Positions 36,117 through 45,062 are shown, counted from the first letter of the stretch. The stretch is 45,101 nt of DNA from an uncultured Lachnospiraceae bacterium (GCA_946566685.1 CAMNXA010000025.1:1-45101); one strand, 5' to 3'. Numbers and translations are program-made. Notes: generated by a model not told the origin, from the letters alone.

Positions 36117-36599
36117 ATGAAAGATAATTTAAGAATATATGGGGTAAAGGATTCCTACATAAAATATTTGAGCCAATATCAGGAGCATTTGTTCCTGCAT
36201 GAAGGTGGGTCATCGGGGCGTAAATATATTGGAGTTGTTTTCGAAATCAATAAGTTTTCCTATTTTGCACCGCTATCTTCGTTTAAACCCAAACATAAGA
36301 AGATGAAGGAAAGTGTGGATTTTATTAAGATAAAGGATTACGCTGTTATCAATATTAATAACATGATTCCCGTACCGAAAGGACAATTGATAGAACTGAA
36401 TATCAATGCGGAAAAAGATCCGCATTATAAGTTCCTTTTACAGGCTGAAAGCCGGGAAATCAATAAACAAAAATATCGAATCAGAAAAAATGCGGAAATA
36501 GTTTACAATCATAAGAAGCGTAATGGAAATTTGACACCATTGGCAAGAAGAACAAACGATTTTGAAATGTTGGAGAAACTAAGCAGAGATTTTGGGTGA
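36117..36599 (+). CDS. Type III toxin, ToxN/AbiQ-family endoribonuclease
   Basis: 160 residues, the size of ToxN, AbiQ and CptN toxins. Family features are seen in order: SYIKYLSQYQEHL near the N-terminus, RKYIGVVFEINKFSYFAPLSSFKPKHKKMKESVDFIKI (split across residues about 36-75), the INNMIPVP strand, then LQAESREINKQKYRI and FEMLEKLSRDFG at the C-terminus. The family cuts A-rich mRNA and its own antitoxin repeats, and aborts phage infection. ATG 36117 has AAAGGAG at 36106-36112. The upstream repeat RNA and terminator complete the locus. Confidence 0.9.
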   Translation: MKDNLRIYGVKDSYIKYLSQYQEHLFLHEGGSSGRKYIGVVFEINKFSYFAPLSSFKPKHKKMKESVDFIKIKDYAVININNMIPVPKGQLIELNINAEKDPHYKFLLQAESREINKQKYRIRKNAEIVYNHKKRNGNLTPLARRTNDFEMLEKLSRDFG

Positions 36600-36615
36600 T
36601 TATTAGCGACTATTC

Positions 36616-36834
36616 TTGTTTGACGATTTTGCTGAGGTCGGCAAAATCGTAGATGATGTTGCTGCGACAAGCATGCATTATAATGTCGGGAAAGAAGTAC
36701 GCACGGCGATTGAGAAAATCGGCGGAACGATGCCAGAGGACTTGCCGAAGCCGGAGAAAAGCATTCAGGAGATTGAGAGAGAACAGATGGCGAGATTGAG
36801 GGCGAAAAAGGGAACAATAATGCTTGATGAGTGA
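36616..36834 (+). pseudogene. C-terminal remnant of DinD (DNA-damage-inducible protein D)
   Basis: 72 codons open from TTG 36616. MHYNVGKEVRTAIEKIGGTMPEDL and the PEKSIQEIEREQ tail match the end of DinD-type proteins, which are normally over 270 residues with a BRO-N domain. The front is missing and no ribosome site is seen, so this is probably a fragment. It carries the inverted repeat ACGATTTTGC (36623-36632) and GCAAAATCGT (36641-36650). Confidence 0.65.
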
Positions 36835-36898
36835 TGTGCTGTAAGGAATGGATTGAAACTTACGCTAAACAAACGCTAAAGATGGAGAACAGTGAGAG

Positions 36899-38341
36899 AT
36901 GAAGAAAAAGATTGAAAATCCTAAAGTATTTATTTCATATGCATGGGGAAGTGATGAGTACCAAAGTAAAGTATTATCTTTTGTGAGCCAATTGCGTGGT
37001 GATGGAATTGATACTGTTTTTGATAAATGGGATTTAACAGAAGGAAATGATACATATGCTTTTATGGAACAGTGCGTTAATGATCCGTGCATAACGAATG
37101 TATTGATGCTATTAGATCCGATATATGCTAAAAAGGCGGATGATCATTCTGGTGGAGTAGGCACAGAGACACAGATTATTTCTGCAAAAGTATATCAGGA
37201 AGTAACACAAGATAAGTTTATACCTGTAATCATGGAACGAGATGAAAATGGAAATGTATGTAAACCAACATATCTTCAAGGAAGGCTTCATTTTGATGTG
37301 TCGATAGCGGATAAATATGACAATGAATATCAGCGATTGATTAAAAAATTGTATGGTGTAGAAGTATATGTCAAACCGGAATTGGGGCAGAAACCATCAT
37401 GGGTAGACAAGCCGGTTAACGTATCTTCCAAAAGTATAGTTGTATATGACACATTAAAAGGTTCGCAAACTTCTAAAGCAAAAAAAGATTTATTTTATAA
37501 ATATTTAAATGAGATTTCGGAGAAAATGCTTGATTTTGTAAAGCAACATTCTAATTTGGGTGATTGGGAGTATCTGGAATTGTATGCGTCTACTGAATCT
37601 ATAAAAACAGACTTCCTTTTGCTGCTTGAATATTCGTCTTATGTAGATGACAGTCATAAGATGGTGGCGAGTTTTCTTGAAGATACATACAATGCTCTTT
37701 CAAGTAATTATACTACTGGAGAAGAAATAATCAGAGTATTTATCCATGAACTGTTTTTATATATCATTGCACATTATTTAAAAGTCAAGGATTATTATTC
37801 AGTAGGTTATATTCTTGGTAAGACATATTTTAATCAGCGGCAGTATGGATATGATTCTAATGCAGATGCGTTTCATATGTTCTATAGTGGCTCAGAGCAT
37901 ACTAATCTGGATAATGCAGTACGTGCTCGTGATGGTCAAAACTACTATTCAGGTACAGCAAAGTATTGGACATCAAATATTAATGCAGATTTTTGCTCAA
38001 AGGATCAATTTATACTGGCTGACTTAATTTGCTTTAATTATTCGGTTTATGGGAAAGAGTATATTTATGGTCATGCATGGTTCCCAGTAACATATATTTA
38101 CGACAATCACTATAACAGTTCTATAGAGAAGATTGCGAAAAAAATGATATCAAGAGAATTTTTACAGGAAATAATGCCTCTTTTTGATTATGATAATATT
38201 GATGATTTTATAGAAAAGTTTAAGTCTATGGAAGAATCGATAAAAGGTGATTATAAAGAATATAGATATTCGGGCAACTTTGAATGTGCCCCTTTATTGG
38301 GATATTATATAAAATCAGAGCAAATAGCAAAGTTGCGATAA
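36899..38341 (+). CDS. SEFIR/TIR-domain defence protein
   Basis: 480 residues. Residues 6-165 are a SEFIR/TIR-like domain: KVFISYAWGSDEYQSKVLSF, LRGDGIDTVFDKWDL, a Glu in the helix YAFMEQCVNDP, VLMLLDPIYAKKAD, GGVGTETQII and FIPVIMERDENG. Related bacterial TIR/SEFIR proteins degrade NAD+ when infection is sensed. The remaining 310 residues (about 170-480) are mostly helical, rich in Tyr and Asp, and match no domain I recognise; they may be the sensor. It lies between a type III toxin-antitoxin and a type III restriction pair. Base use is A+T-rich like these neighbours and unlike the 1-25 kb genes. Confidence 0.85.
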   Translation: MKKKIENPKVFISYAWGSDEYQSKVLSFVSQLRGDGIDTVFDKWDLTEGNDTYAFMEQCVNDPCITNVLMLLDPIYAKKADDHSGGVGTETQIISAKVYQEVTQDKFIPVIMERDENGNVCKPTYLQGRLHFDVSIADKYDNEYQRLIKKLYGVEVYVKPELGQKPSWVDKPVNVSSKSIVVYDTLKGSQTSKAKKDLFYKYLNEISEKMLDFVKQHSNLGDWEYLELYASTESIKTDFLLLLEYSSYVDDSHKMVASFLEDTYNALSSNYTTGEEIIRVFIHELFLYIIAHYLKVKDYYSVGYILGKTYFNQRQYGYDSNADAFHMFYSGSEHTNLDNAVRARDGQNYYSGTAKYWTSNINADFCSKDQFILADLICFNYSVYGKEYIYGHAWFPVTYIYDNHYNSSIEKIAKKMISREFLQEIMPLFDYDNIDDFIEKFKSMEESIKGDYKEYRYSGNFECAPLLGYYIKSEQIAKLR

Positions 38342-38499
38342 ATGTATTTAGAACTTACAATATTGTAAAATGAGGTTGAAGATAATTGCTTATATTTAAT
38401 GAAAAAATGACATGGTTTATAACATGGAAAATATTGCGATAGATGAAATAAATGTATTGCGTACAATAATGAGTTGAGAAAGTAAAAGGAGAAATGGAA

Positions 38500-40551
38500 A
38501 TGATTAAGGATATTATGGAGGCAAATGAAACTGTAACCCCTAACCAAAAAGAATTGCAGATATTACGTGAAAATTTCCCGTCTTGTTTCCGCACTGACGG
38601 ATCATTTGATATGGTAAGATTTTCAGAATTTATAAGAGATAAGCTTGACATATCGCAGGAAGGTTATGAATTGAAGTTCCTTGGTAAAAATTATGCTAAA
38701 ATGATTGCTTCACTTGATACGGAAACGGTTATTGTTCCTGATGATATACATAATAATCAGCCTGAAAATGCGAATAGTAAAAATGTTTATATTAGTGGAG
38801 ATAACCTTGATGGGTTAAAGCATTTATTAAAATCATATGCTGGGGAGGTTAAGTGTATCTACATAGATCCTCCTTATAATACGGGTACAGATGGGTTTGT
38901 TTATAATGATAAGTTTGACTTTACGGTTGATGATTTGGCTGCAAAGTTGAGTGTTGATGAGGAACAGGCACAAAGAATTCTTGATTTAACTAATCGCGGA
39001 AGCGCATCCCATTCTGCATGGTTAATGTTCATGTATCCGAGGTTGCAATTGGCTAGAGATTTACTAGCAAAAGATGGCGTGATTTTCATTTCAATCGATG
39101 ATAATGAACAAGGCAACTTAAAGTTAATGTGTGATGACATTTTTGGTGAAGAAAATTTTGTTGCTAATATTATTGTGCAATCCAACAAAAGAGGGCAGAC
39201 CTATAAACAAATTGCTAAAACACATGAATATCTTTTGGTAATTACCAAGAATGCAGACACCTTGCTTAATGAATTGAATAAAGGCGAAGGCGCCTTTTCA
39301 AAAAGTGACAGTGTTGGAGAATTTGAAGAAAGAGAACTGCGTAATCGTAATCCTAAATATGGAAAATTTAATCGTCCAAACTTGTTCTATCCAATTTATA
39401 CAAATCCTGATTTGGTTGACGAATGTGGTTATTTTCCAGTTTCTTTAGAAAGAACAGAAGAGTTTTCGGTGGAAATATTGCCTTATAACAGTGAGGGTGA
39501 AGAAAGCTGTTGGAGATGGGGAACAAAGAAATTCTTAACTTATAATTGCTCTAAAGACTCTATGATGAGTGAAGTTGTAGCAAAGAAAAAATCAACTGGT
39601 GAATATGGTTGCTATGAAAAATATAGAAAAGGAACTTATAAAGCGAAAACAATTTGGTATGAGGATAACTTAGTTGGAGAATTGGTGGATGAGGATGATG
39701 ATATTTGGGAAGAGACGGGAGTAATTACGGAACAGGGGTCAAAGGAACTTGGAGAATATAATATGGGAGATGCCTTCGATTTCCCCAAATCAACTTATTT
39801 AATAAAAAAAATAATGAGAATTGCTACTGATACTAACTCGCTTTGCGTAGATTTTTTCTCTGGATCGGCGACAACTGTTGAGGCAATTATGTCTTTGAAT
39901 GTTGAAGATGGAGGAACTAGAAAGGTTATTGCAATTCAGTTACCAGAAAATCTTGATGACAAATATATAAATGCATCAAAAGCTGAAAAAGGAAAAGTGA
40001 AGAAGGTACTGGATTTTTTGGATTCCGTTTCTTGCCCTCATACACTTGATTACGTGGGTATTGAGCGTATTGCTCGTGCAGTACATAGTATTCGAGAAAA
40101 ACATCCTGATACTACTGCAGACCTTGGATTTAAGCATTATACATTACATGAAGTTAGTCAGACTACCTTGGATAAAATAGAATCGTTCGATAGCAGTAAA
40201 TTTATTACAGATACCACGGTATATGATGAATTCGGTGCGGATACTGTACTCACAACATGGCTTATTCACGACAACTATGGTTTCGTGAACGATTGTGAAA
40301 GGGTTGACCTTGCGAGTTATATTGCTTATTGGTGTGGTAATCATCTGTATTTCATCAATCCAGAGTTGACAGAAGAAGCAATCCAGGCATTGATTGAAAA
40401 ATATAATCTTGAGGGAAATTTCAATCCGCAGAATATTGTTCTGTTTGGGTATAGTTTTAATTATATTGAAATGGAAAATTTAAAAACAAATGTAAAAATT
40501 TTGCGAGATTCAGAGAAAAACTTAAAAATTAATCTTGATATTAGGTACTAA
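38500..40551 (+). CDS. Type III restriction-modification, DNA adenine methyltransferase (Mod)
   Basis: 683 residues. Motif DPPYNTG at D123 comes before the SAM-binding FFSGSATT at about 452, the order of beta-class N6-adenine methyltransferases, which includes type III Mod subunits. The stretch between, about 300 residues, should hold the target-recognition region. Mod recognises the site, methylates one strand and is needed for cleavage. ATG 38500 is chosen with AAAAGGAG at 38484-38491; ATG 38494 is too close to that site. Res follows 13 bp later. Confidence 0.93.
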   Translation: MIKDIMEANETVTPNQKELQILRENFPSCFRTDGSFDMVRFSEFIRDKLDISQEGYELKFLGKNYAKMIASLDTETVIVPDDIHNNQPENANSKNVYISGDNLDGLKHLLKSYAGEVKCIYIDPPYNTGTDGFVYNDKFDFTVDDLAAKLSVDEEQAQRILDLTNRGSASHSAWLMFMYPRLQLARDLLAKDGVIFISIDDNEQGNLKLMCDDIFGEENFVANIIVQSNKRGQTYKQIAKTHEYLLVITKNADTLLNELNKGEGAFSKSDSVGEFEERELRNRNPKYGKFNRPNLFYPIYTNPDLVDECGYFPVSLERTEEFSVEILPYNSEGEESCWRWGTKKFLTYNCSKDSMMSEVVAKKKSTGEYGCYEKYRKGTYKAKTIWYEDNLVGELVDEDDDIWEETGVITEQGSKELGEYNMGDAFDFPKSTYLIKKIMRIATDTNSLCVDFFSGSATTVEAIMSLNVEDGGTRKVIAIQLPENLDDKYINASKAEKGKVKKVLDFLDSVSCPHTLDYVGIERIARAVHSIREKHPDTTADLGFKHYTLHEVSQTTLDKIESFDSSKFITDTTVYDEFGADTVLTTWLIHDNYGFVNDCERVDLASYIAYWCGNHLYFINPELTEEAIQALIEKYNLEGNFNPQNIVLFGYSFNYIEMENLKTNVKILRDSEKNLKINLDIRY

Positions 40552-40564
40552 GGAGGTGCAGATT

Positions 40565-43525
40565 TTGGAACTGATACTTGAACGAGAACTAGACCATCAG
40601 AAAAAAGCGGTTGATGCACTGATGTCTGTGCTTGATGGCGTTTCAACGATTAAACCAAGTTATTCTTACGAAAATCCGGTTCTTGATAGAAGAGATTCAC
40701 GATTATTTCATAATCTTTCGGAAATTCAGAAAGGTATTCATGCGGATTATCGTGGTTGCCGTGACGATGGGGATTATCTTAACCTTGATGTCAAAATGGA
40801 AACAGGAACAGGAAAAACTTATGTATATACACAGACCATCTATGAAATGCATAAAAGATTTGGATTTAACAAATTTATTGTTGTAGTTCCTTCTTTGGCA
40901 ATCAAGGCAGGAACATCCCAGTTTATATCAGACAGATATGTAAAACATCATTTTTCAGATGATTGTGGGTATAATTGCGATATTGAATTGAGTGTTTTGG
41001 AAAGTCCTAAGAAAAAGAAAAAAGGGTTTTTACCAATGCCATCAGCCGTAAGGGATTATGTTATAGGTTCTTGCCAAAATACGAATAAGGTTTATGTATT
41101 GCTTGTCAATATGCAGCTTTTGACAAATGGTAATATGTTGACACGCTCTGACTATGACTATTTGGTAGAGGGATTTTATCGACCATTTGATGCATTGAAA
41201 GCAACGAAACCAATTGTTATTATTGATGAACCGCATCGTTTTTCCAGAGATCAAAAGGCATATACAGCTATTACTACGGAATTATGTCCTCAGATGATTA
41301 TACGTTTCGGGGCAACTTTTCCAGATTGCTCTGTCGGTGCAGGGCGTAATAAAACGATATTCAAAGATTTTAATAATCTTGTTTATGAATTGAATGCCTG
41401 TGATGCCTTTAATCATAATCTGATAAAGGGTGTTGCAAAAGAGCATTTTGAACCCTTGTCGCATAAAGAAGAAAATGTTAAGCTAGTAACTATTGTTCCG
41501 AAGACATCTGCTACATTCCACTTAAAAAAGCGTGGTAAAAATACAAAAACCTATATACTTACACCAGGAGAATCACTGTCTCGCATTGATACAGCATTTG
41601 AAGGCATTACCGTTTCTGCTATTGGTAAAAACTTTATAGAATTGACAAATGGGCAGACAAAATATGAAGGAGAGGAATTTAATATAGACATTTATTCCTC
41701 GTCATATCAGAAACAAATGCTGAAATTGGCTATTCAGCGTCATTTTGAGACAGAAAGGCAAAACTTTTCGGGCAGACAATATAAAATAAAAACACTGGCA
41801 CTTTTCTTTATTGATGATATTTCATCATACCGAGAAAAGGAAGATGGAAAGGCACCATACCTTAAAGAGATGTTTGAAGGTCTTTTGTTAGAAAATATAA
41901 ATAATTTATTAGCTATACTACCAGAGGCAGAAGATGAATATAGAGAATATCTTGAAGCAAGTGCAGCAGATGTTTCTGCTTGCCACGCAGGATATTTTTC
42001 ACAGGACAATAGTGATTCTGATGAAGCCATTGCAAAAGAAGTGGCAGATATTCTTCATAATAAAAAGGAATTGCTCTCCATTCGTAATGCAGATGGTGCA
42101 TATAATACAAGAAGATTTCTTTTTTCAAAATGGACACTGAAAGAAGGTTGGGATAACCCTAATGTATTTACTATTGCAAAGCTACGTTCCAGTGGTAGCG
42201 AAAATAGTAAATTGCAAGAAGTTGGGCGTGGTCTGCGTTTGCCTGTTGATGAAAATGGCAATCGTATTTCCAATGAAGAATTTAAGCTGAATTATATAGT
42301 GGATTTTAAAGAGGCTGATTTTGCACAAAGGTTGATTGATGAAATCAATGGAGAAATACCTACGGCTACGGTGTTGCTGAAAGAAACTTTAGAAAAAGTC
42401 GCTAAGGAACGAAAAGTGGATATAAATGCACTTGTTATTGAATTGATGACGAAAGGGTATATTAACTTTGAAAGAGAAATCTGTTCCGAAAAAAGAGATG
42501 CATTTTTTGCGGACTATCCAGAGTTTGCCAGTGGCATAGGTAGCAATAAAGTTATGGATGTGAACAAAAGCAATAAAGAAGAAATTCATATTCGTAAGGC
42601 TGTCTATTCTGAATTAAAGGAACTTTGGGAAAGTATCAATCATAAATATTACTTATTCTACGATGCCGATATAGAGGACGAAATTCCACAGGCACTACAT
42701 GATATATTGCGAAAAGGCGGCGTTTTTGGAAATATTGCCATATATAGTCATAGAGATACGGTGGTTGCTGATGGTAATGCAATGGTGCTTAGAGAAGATA
42801 CAGGGGTAACGTATTTTGTGAAAAGACCATTGGCATATAATGAATTCCTAAAAAGAATCAGTGGACAGACAAGTATTCCGATTGGGGAAATTCATAAGGC
42901 AATGTGTGAGTTTGCAGGCGAAAAGGGAAACGTTATTCCAGAAGAATATATCAATGAATATGCGGTTTCTAATATTGTTAATGCATTTGCAGATTGGCGT
43001 ATAGAAAAAATGCAGACTCGATTCAAATATTCTCGTTCAAATCAGCCTGTCAAGGGAACTGCACTGACATATAAAGACGGTTCTCCGAGAGAAGTGATTA
43101 AACAGGGAAATGTGGGTACTATGTTTGTTGAGGGTACGCCTTCAGACAAATATTTGTATAACCGCATTGCTTTTGATTCCCCATTGGAAAAAGATAATAT
43201 CATGCATTCTGATATTGATGAGATTGTGGTATACGGCAAGATTCCAAAGTCCAGTATAGCAATTCCCACGATTGTTGGCGAGACTTACAGTCCAGATTTT
43301 ATGTATGTTGTAAAGCATATAGACGGCACAAAGGAATTGAATATTGTGGTAGAAACAAAATTAGTTGAAAAGAAGTCTACTCTCCGTGGTACGGAAGAGG
43401 CCAAAATTAAATGTGCGGAAGCTTTTTTTAAGCAACTTACAATTGATGGTTATACAGTTTCTTTTTATACGCAGTTGAGCAATAAAAAGATTAAGCAGAT
43501 TATTGAGGAAGTAATTGGAGAATAA
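40565..43525 (+). CDS. Type III restriction-modification, restriction subunit (Res)
   Basis: 986 residues. It has an SF2-type ATPase: Walker A METGTGKTY near residues 78-86, IIDEPHRF (DExH-like, D221), FGATF, and the C-terminal helicase motif QEVGRGLRLPV, preceded by KWTLKEGWDNPNVF. The nuclease domain at the C-terminus shows the PD-ExK pattern: PD with D911, then E930-T-K932. All catalytic residues are in place, so it should be active. Start is TTG 40565 with AGGAGGTG at 40551-40558. The Mod-Res pair forms one operon. Confidence 0.93.
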   Translation: MELILERELDHQKKAVDALMSVLDGVSTIKPSYSYENPVLDRRDSRLFHNLSEIQKGIHADYRGCRDDGDYLNLDVKMETGTGKTYVYTQTIYEMHKRFGFNKFIVVVPSLAIKAGTSQFISDRYVKHHFSDDCGYNCDIELSVLESPKKKKKGFLPMPSAVRDYVIGSCQNTNKVYVLLVNMQLLTNGNMLTRSDYDYLVEGFYRPFDALKATKPIVIIDEPHRFSRDQKAYTAITTELCPQMIIRFGATFPDCSVGAGRNKTIFKDFNNLVYELNACDAFNHNLIKGVAKEHFEPLSHKEENVKLVTIVPKTSATFHLKKRGKNTKTYILTPGESLSRIDTAFEGITVSAIGKNFIELTNGQTKYEGEEFNIDIYSSSYQKQMLKLAIQRHFETERQNFSGRQYKIKTLALFFIDDISSYREKEDGKAPYLKEMFEGLLLENINNLLAILPEAEDEYREYLEASAADVSACHAGYFSQDNSDSDEAIAKEVADILHNKKELLSIRNADGAYNTRRFLFSKWTLKEGWDNPNVFTIAKLRSSGSENSKLQEVGRGLRLPVDENGNRISNEEFKLNYIVDFKEADFAQRLIDEINGEIPTATVLLKETLEKVAKERKVDINALVIELMTKGYINFEREICSEKRDAFFADYPEFASGIGSNKVMDVNKSNKEEIHIRKAVYSELKELWESINHKYYLFYDADIEDEIPQALHDILRKGGVFGNIAIYSHRDTVVADGNAMVLREDTGVTYFVKRPLAYNEFLKRISGQTSIPIGEIHKAMCEFAGEKGNVIPEEYINEYAVSNIVNAFADWRIEKMQTRFKYSRSNQPVKGTALTYKDGSPREVIKQGNVGTMFVEGTPSDKYLYNRIAFDSPLEKDNIMHSDIDEIVVYGKIPKSSIAIPTIVGETYSPDFMYVVKHIDGTKELNIVVETKLVEKKSTLRGTEEAKIKCAEAFFKQLTIDGYTVSFYTQLSNKKIKQIIEEVIGE

Positions 43526-43568
43526 AAGATTTTTTGTGTAGATGAAATGATTGATTCAAAGTAAATAA

Positions 43569-43598
43569 TTGTTGGATAGATTGCCTTGATAGTATAAT
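43569..43598 (+). promoter_or_regulatory. Candidate promoter for the hypothetical gene after Res
   Basis: TTGTTG (43569-43574), an 18-nt spacer and TATAAT (43593-43598), 22 bp before the start codon. It suggests expression independent of Mod-Res. Confidence 0.45.
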
Positions 43599-43619
43599 GA
43601 TGTATAGGAAGGGTAAAGT

Positions 43620-44120
43620 ATGTTGTTTCCTGATGAAAAAATAATATTTGAAATCCCAATTTATTCTATGTCAGAACAAGAATTTAATCGGAGAAAAGAT
43701 AAGAAGAAAAAGGAATTAATTGAATGGTCAATGAGTTTGGGTAACAGTGAAGAAAGAGCAAAAGAAATATTTTCTGGTTATTTTCATCCCGAGTATATAT
43801 GGAAATATAATCAGATAGTAGGATTTGTTGAAATTGCGATTGGTTTAAGAGATATGTCTTTTAATGTGCAAAAGACATTGGATAGGAAAATGGTTGCGTT
43901 GTCTAAAACAAAACATTTTATTCAGGATATGAGAACAGGCGGAATGCACTTTCCGATAGTAAATATGAGTAATGAAGATATATTATTTGAAATAGAAAGT
44001 TGTCTAAAAGCTTTTCAAAAAGAATTGTCTGGAAAAATGTGTTTGTATTTAGACACTTTTGACGTTGTAAAGAAACATATTGATTTTGGGGGTATTCATA
44101 AAGAAATGTTTGGGGACTAG
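43620..44120 (+). CDS. Hypothetical protein in the defence island
   Basis: 166 residues, not recognised. It is hydrophilic, with a basic stretch (RRKDKKKKE) near residue 25, no signal peptide and no membrane segment. It looks alpha/beta with a YIWKYNQIVGFVEIAIGLRD core and a C-terminal helix-rich part. It has its own promoter and a ribosome site (AGGAAGG, starting about 43606), and its A+T-rich base use matches its neighbours. Position after Res and before the integration genes fits a cargo gene. A regulatory, antitoxin or new defence role is possible, but nothing in the sequence decides it. Confidence 0.75.
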   Translation: MLFPDEKIIFEIPIYSMSEQEFNRRKDKKKKELIEWSMSLGNSEERAKEIFSGYFHPEYIWKYNQIVGFVEIAIGLRDMSFNVQKTLDRKMVALSKTKHFIQDMRTGGMHFPIVNMSNEDILFEIESCLKAFQKELSGKMCLYLDTFDVVKKHIDFGGIHKEMFGD

Positions 44121-44213
44121 AAAATAGAGATAGATATTTTACAAATTATAATTTAGAAAATATAAGAATTAAGAGTAATGCGCTTGTTTCTTTTTTTGAT
44201 AGAAATTAAGGGT

Positions 44214-44228
44214 TAGGGGAGTCCCCTA
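44214..44228 (+). repeat. Short palindrome upstream of the 36-bp repeats
   Basis: TAGGGGA G TCCCCTA, a perfect 7-bp inverted repeat with a one-base centre. It is the first of four inverted repeats in 140 bp. Confidence 0.6.
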
Positions 44229-44251
44229 TCGGAAATTTTGCAAAAAAACTA

Positions 44252-44316
44252 CCTATGGACGTCCATAGGCAGTGCTTGCTATTACGCCCTGTGTCATGAC
44301 ACAGGCAGTGCTTGCT
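44252..44316 (+). repeat. Two 18-bp perfect palindromes each followed by CAGTGCTTGCT, in a 36-bp period
   Basis: CCTATGGACGTCCATAGG (44252-44269) and CCTGTGTCATGACACAGG (44288-44305) differ in their centres but are each fully self-complementary. Each is followed by an identical CAGTGCTTGCT (44270-44280, 44306-44316). A further stem, TCCGCA and TGCGGA, lies at 44333-44351. Compensating changes between the two palindromes imply that pairing, not sequence, is kept. Role unknown; transfer origin, replication or recombination site, or structured RNA are all possible. Confidence 0.8.
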
Positions 44317-44351
44317 GTTTTGTATCAATCTGTCCGCAGGAAGATTGCGGA

Positions 44352-44669
44352 TTGTAAGATGAAGTGACACACAGTATAAAAATCATATGGATATTGCAAT
44401 GTGAATTTTCTCAAAAAAATTTTGAAATAGGAAGATTTTTTGCACCTTTGCCATTTACAATAGCATTGTAAGTCAAGATGATAGGAGGATAAAAAGCGTT
44501 TGAGGGTTCGTTAAAAGTATATGCCGAACAAGCTAAAAGTTCTGGGCAGTCATGCTAAGATTTAGCATTCAAAAATTGAATACATAAATCCCACAAATGA
44601 CACTGCAATTTTTCCCGACAGTTTGCAGGGCAATCAGGGATTATAAATTTTTATCTAACACAGCGTAAG
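44352..44669 (+). other. Gene-free stretch upstream of xis
   Basis: No supported gene. A good AGGAGG (44483-44488) leads only to a 4-codon frame (TTG-AGG-GTT-CGT-stop). A 20-codon open stretch in another frame (FEGSLKVYAEQAKSSGQSC) without a start codon looks like the relic of a lost gene. Confidence 0.5.
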
Positions 44670-44711
44670 GGCAGTTACAGACCATAGGGAATCGGTCTGG
44701 GCTGTCTTTTT
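44670..44711 (+). terminator. Terminator or attenuator upstream of xis
   Basis: GGCAG (44670-44674) and CAGACC (44678-44683) pair with GGTCTG (44694-44699) and CTGTC (44702-44706), allowing one G-U pair and a small internal loop. A T5 run follows. It lies 43 bp before xis, so it may limit read-through into the excision genes. Confidence 0.75.
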
Positions 44712-44753
44712 GTGCTTTTTAAGAAAGAAACTTGAAAAGGGGATGGCGAAAAT

Positions 44754-44963
44754 ATGAGAAGCGATAATACAAGAAAAATACCAATCTGGGAGAAATCCAA
44801 TTTAACGATTAGGGAAGCAGCAGAATATTCCAATATCGGAATCAATCGGATAGAAGAACTGCTGAAGATACCAAATTGCAAATTTGTACTGTATGTGGGG
44901 AAAAAGAAGCTCGTAAAGCGTAGAGAATTTGATAAATTTCTAAGCGATACCGTGGAAATATAA
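44754..44963 (+). CDS. xis: Excisionase, Tn916 Xis type
   Basis: 69 residues. Winged-helix excisionase of the Tn916 family: IPIWEKSNLTIREAAEYSNIG (helix-turn-helix) and FVLYVGKKKLVKRREFDKFL (wing and last helix). In the family it bends DNA at the element end and directs the integrase to excise. AAAGGGG lies before ATG 44754. The integrase start follows 100 bp later, the usual order. Confidence 0.9.
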   Translation: MRSDNTRKIPIWEKSNLTIREAAEYSNIGINRIEELLKIPNCKFVLYVGKKKLVKRREFDKFLSDTVEI

Positions 44964-44972
44964 AATCCTGTA

Positions 44973-45006
44973 ATTTACTTTTGAGCCTTACTATGCTATA
45001 CTATCA
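44973..45006 (+). promoter_or_regulatory. 34-bp direct repeat, right copy: promoter of the integrase gene
   Basis: Identical to 35602-35635. TTTACT (44974-44979), 17-nt spacer, TGC and TATACT (44997-45002) form an extended -10 promoter in front of the integrase start. Confidence 0.7.
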
Positions 45007-45027
45007 ATGCTCGGCTTGCCGAGCATT
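45006..45027 (+). repeat. Hairpin in the integrase leader
   Basis: AATGCTCGG (45006-45014), loop CTTG and CCGAGCATT (45019-45027): a perfect 9-bp stem at the start of the integrase mRNA. It has no counterpart after the left 34-bp copy, so it is specific to the integrase leader and may tune its translation. Confidence 0.65.
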
Positions 45028-45062
45028 TGGTATTAGGGCTCTTGTCGAAAGGAGCTTTTACT

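Noticed and set aside
36623..36650. Inverted repeat in the DinD remnant as a terminator
   Set aside because: A 10-bp stem is present, but no T run follows and it lies inside the coding remnant.
38500..40551. Phase-variable repeat tract in mod
   Set aside because: Type III mod genes often carry simple repeats, but none of useful length was seen here.
44478..44560. A small gene after the AGGAGG at 44483
   Set aside because: Frames from nearby start codons stop within four codons, and the longer open stretch has no start codon.
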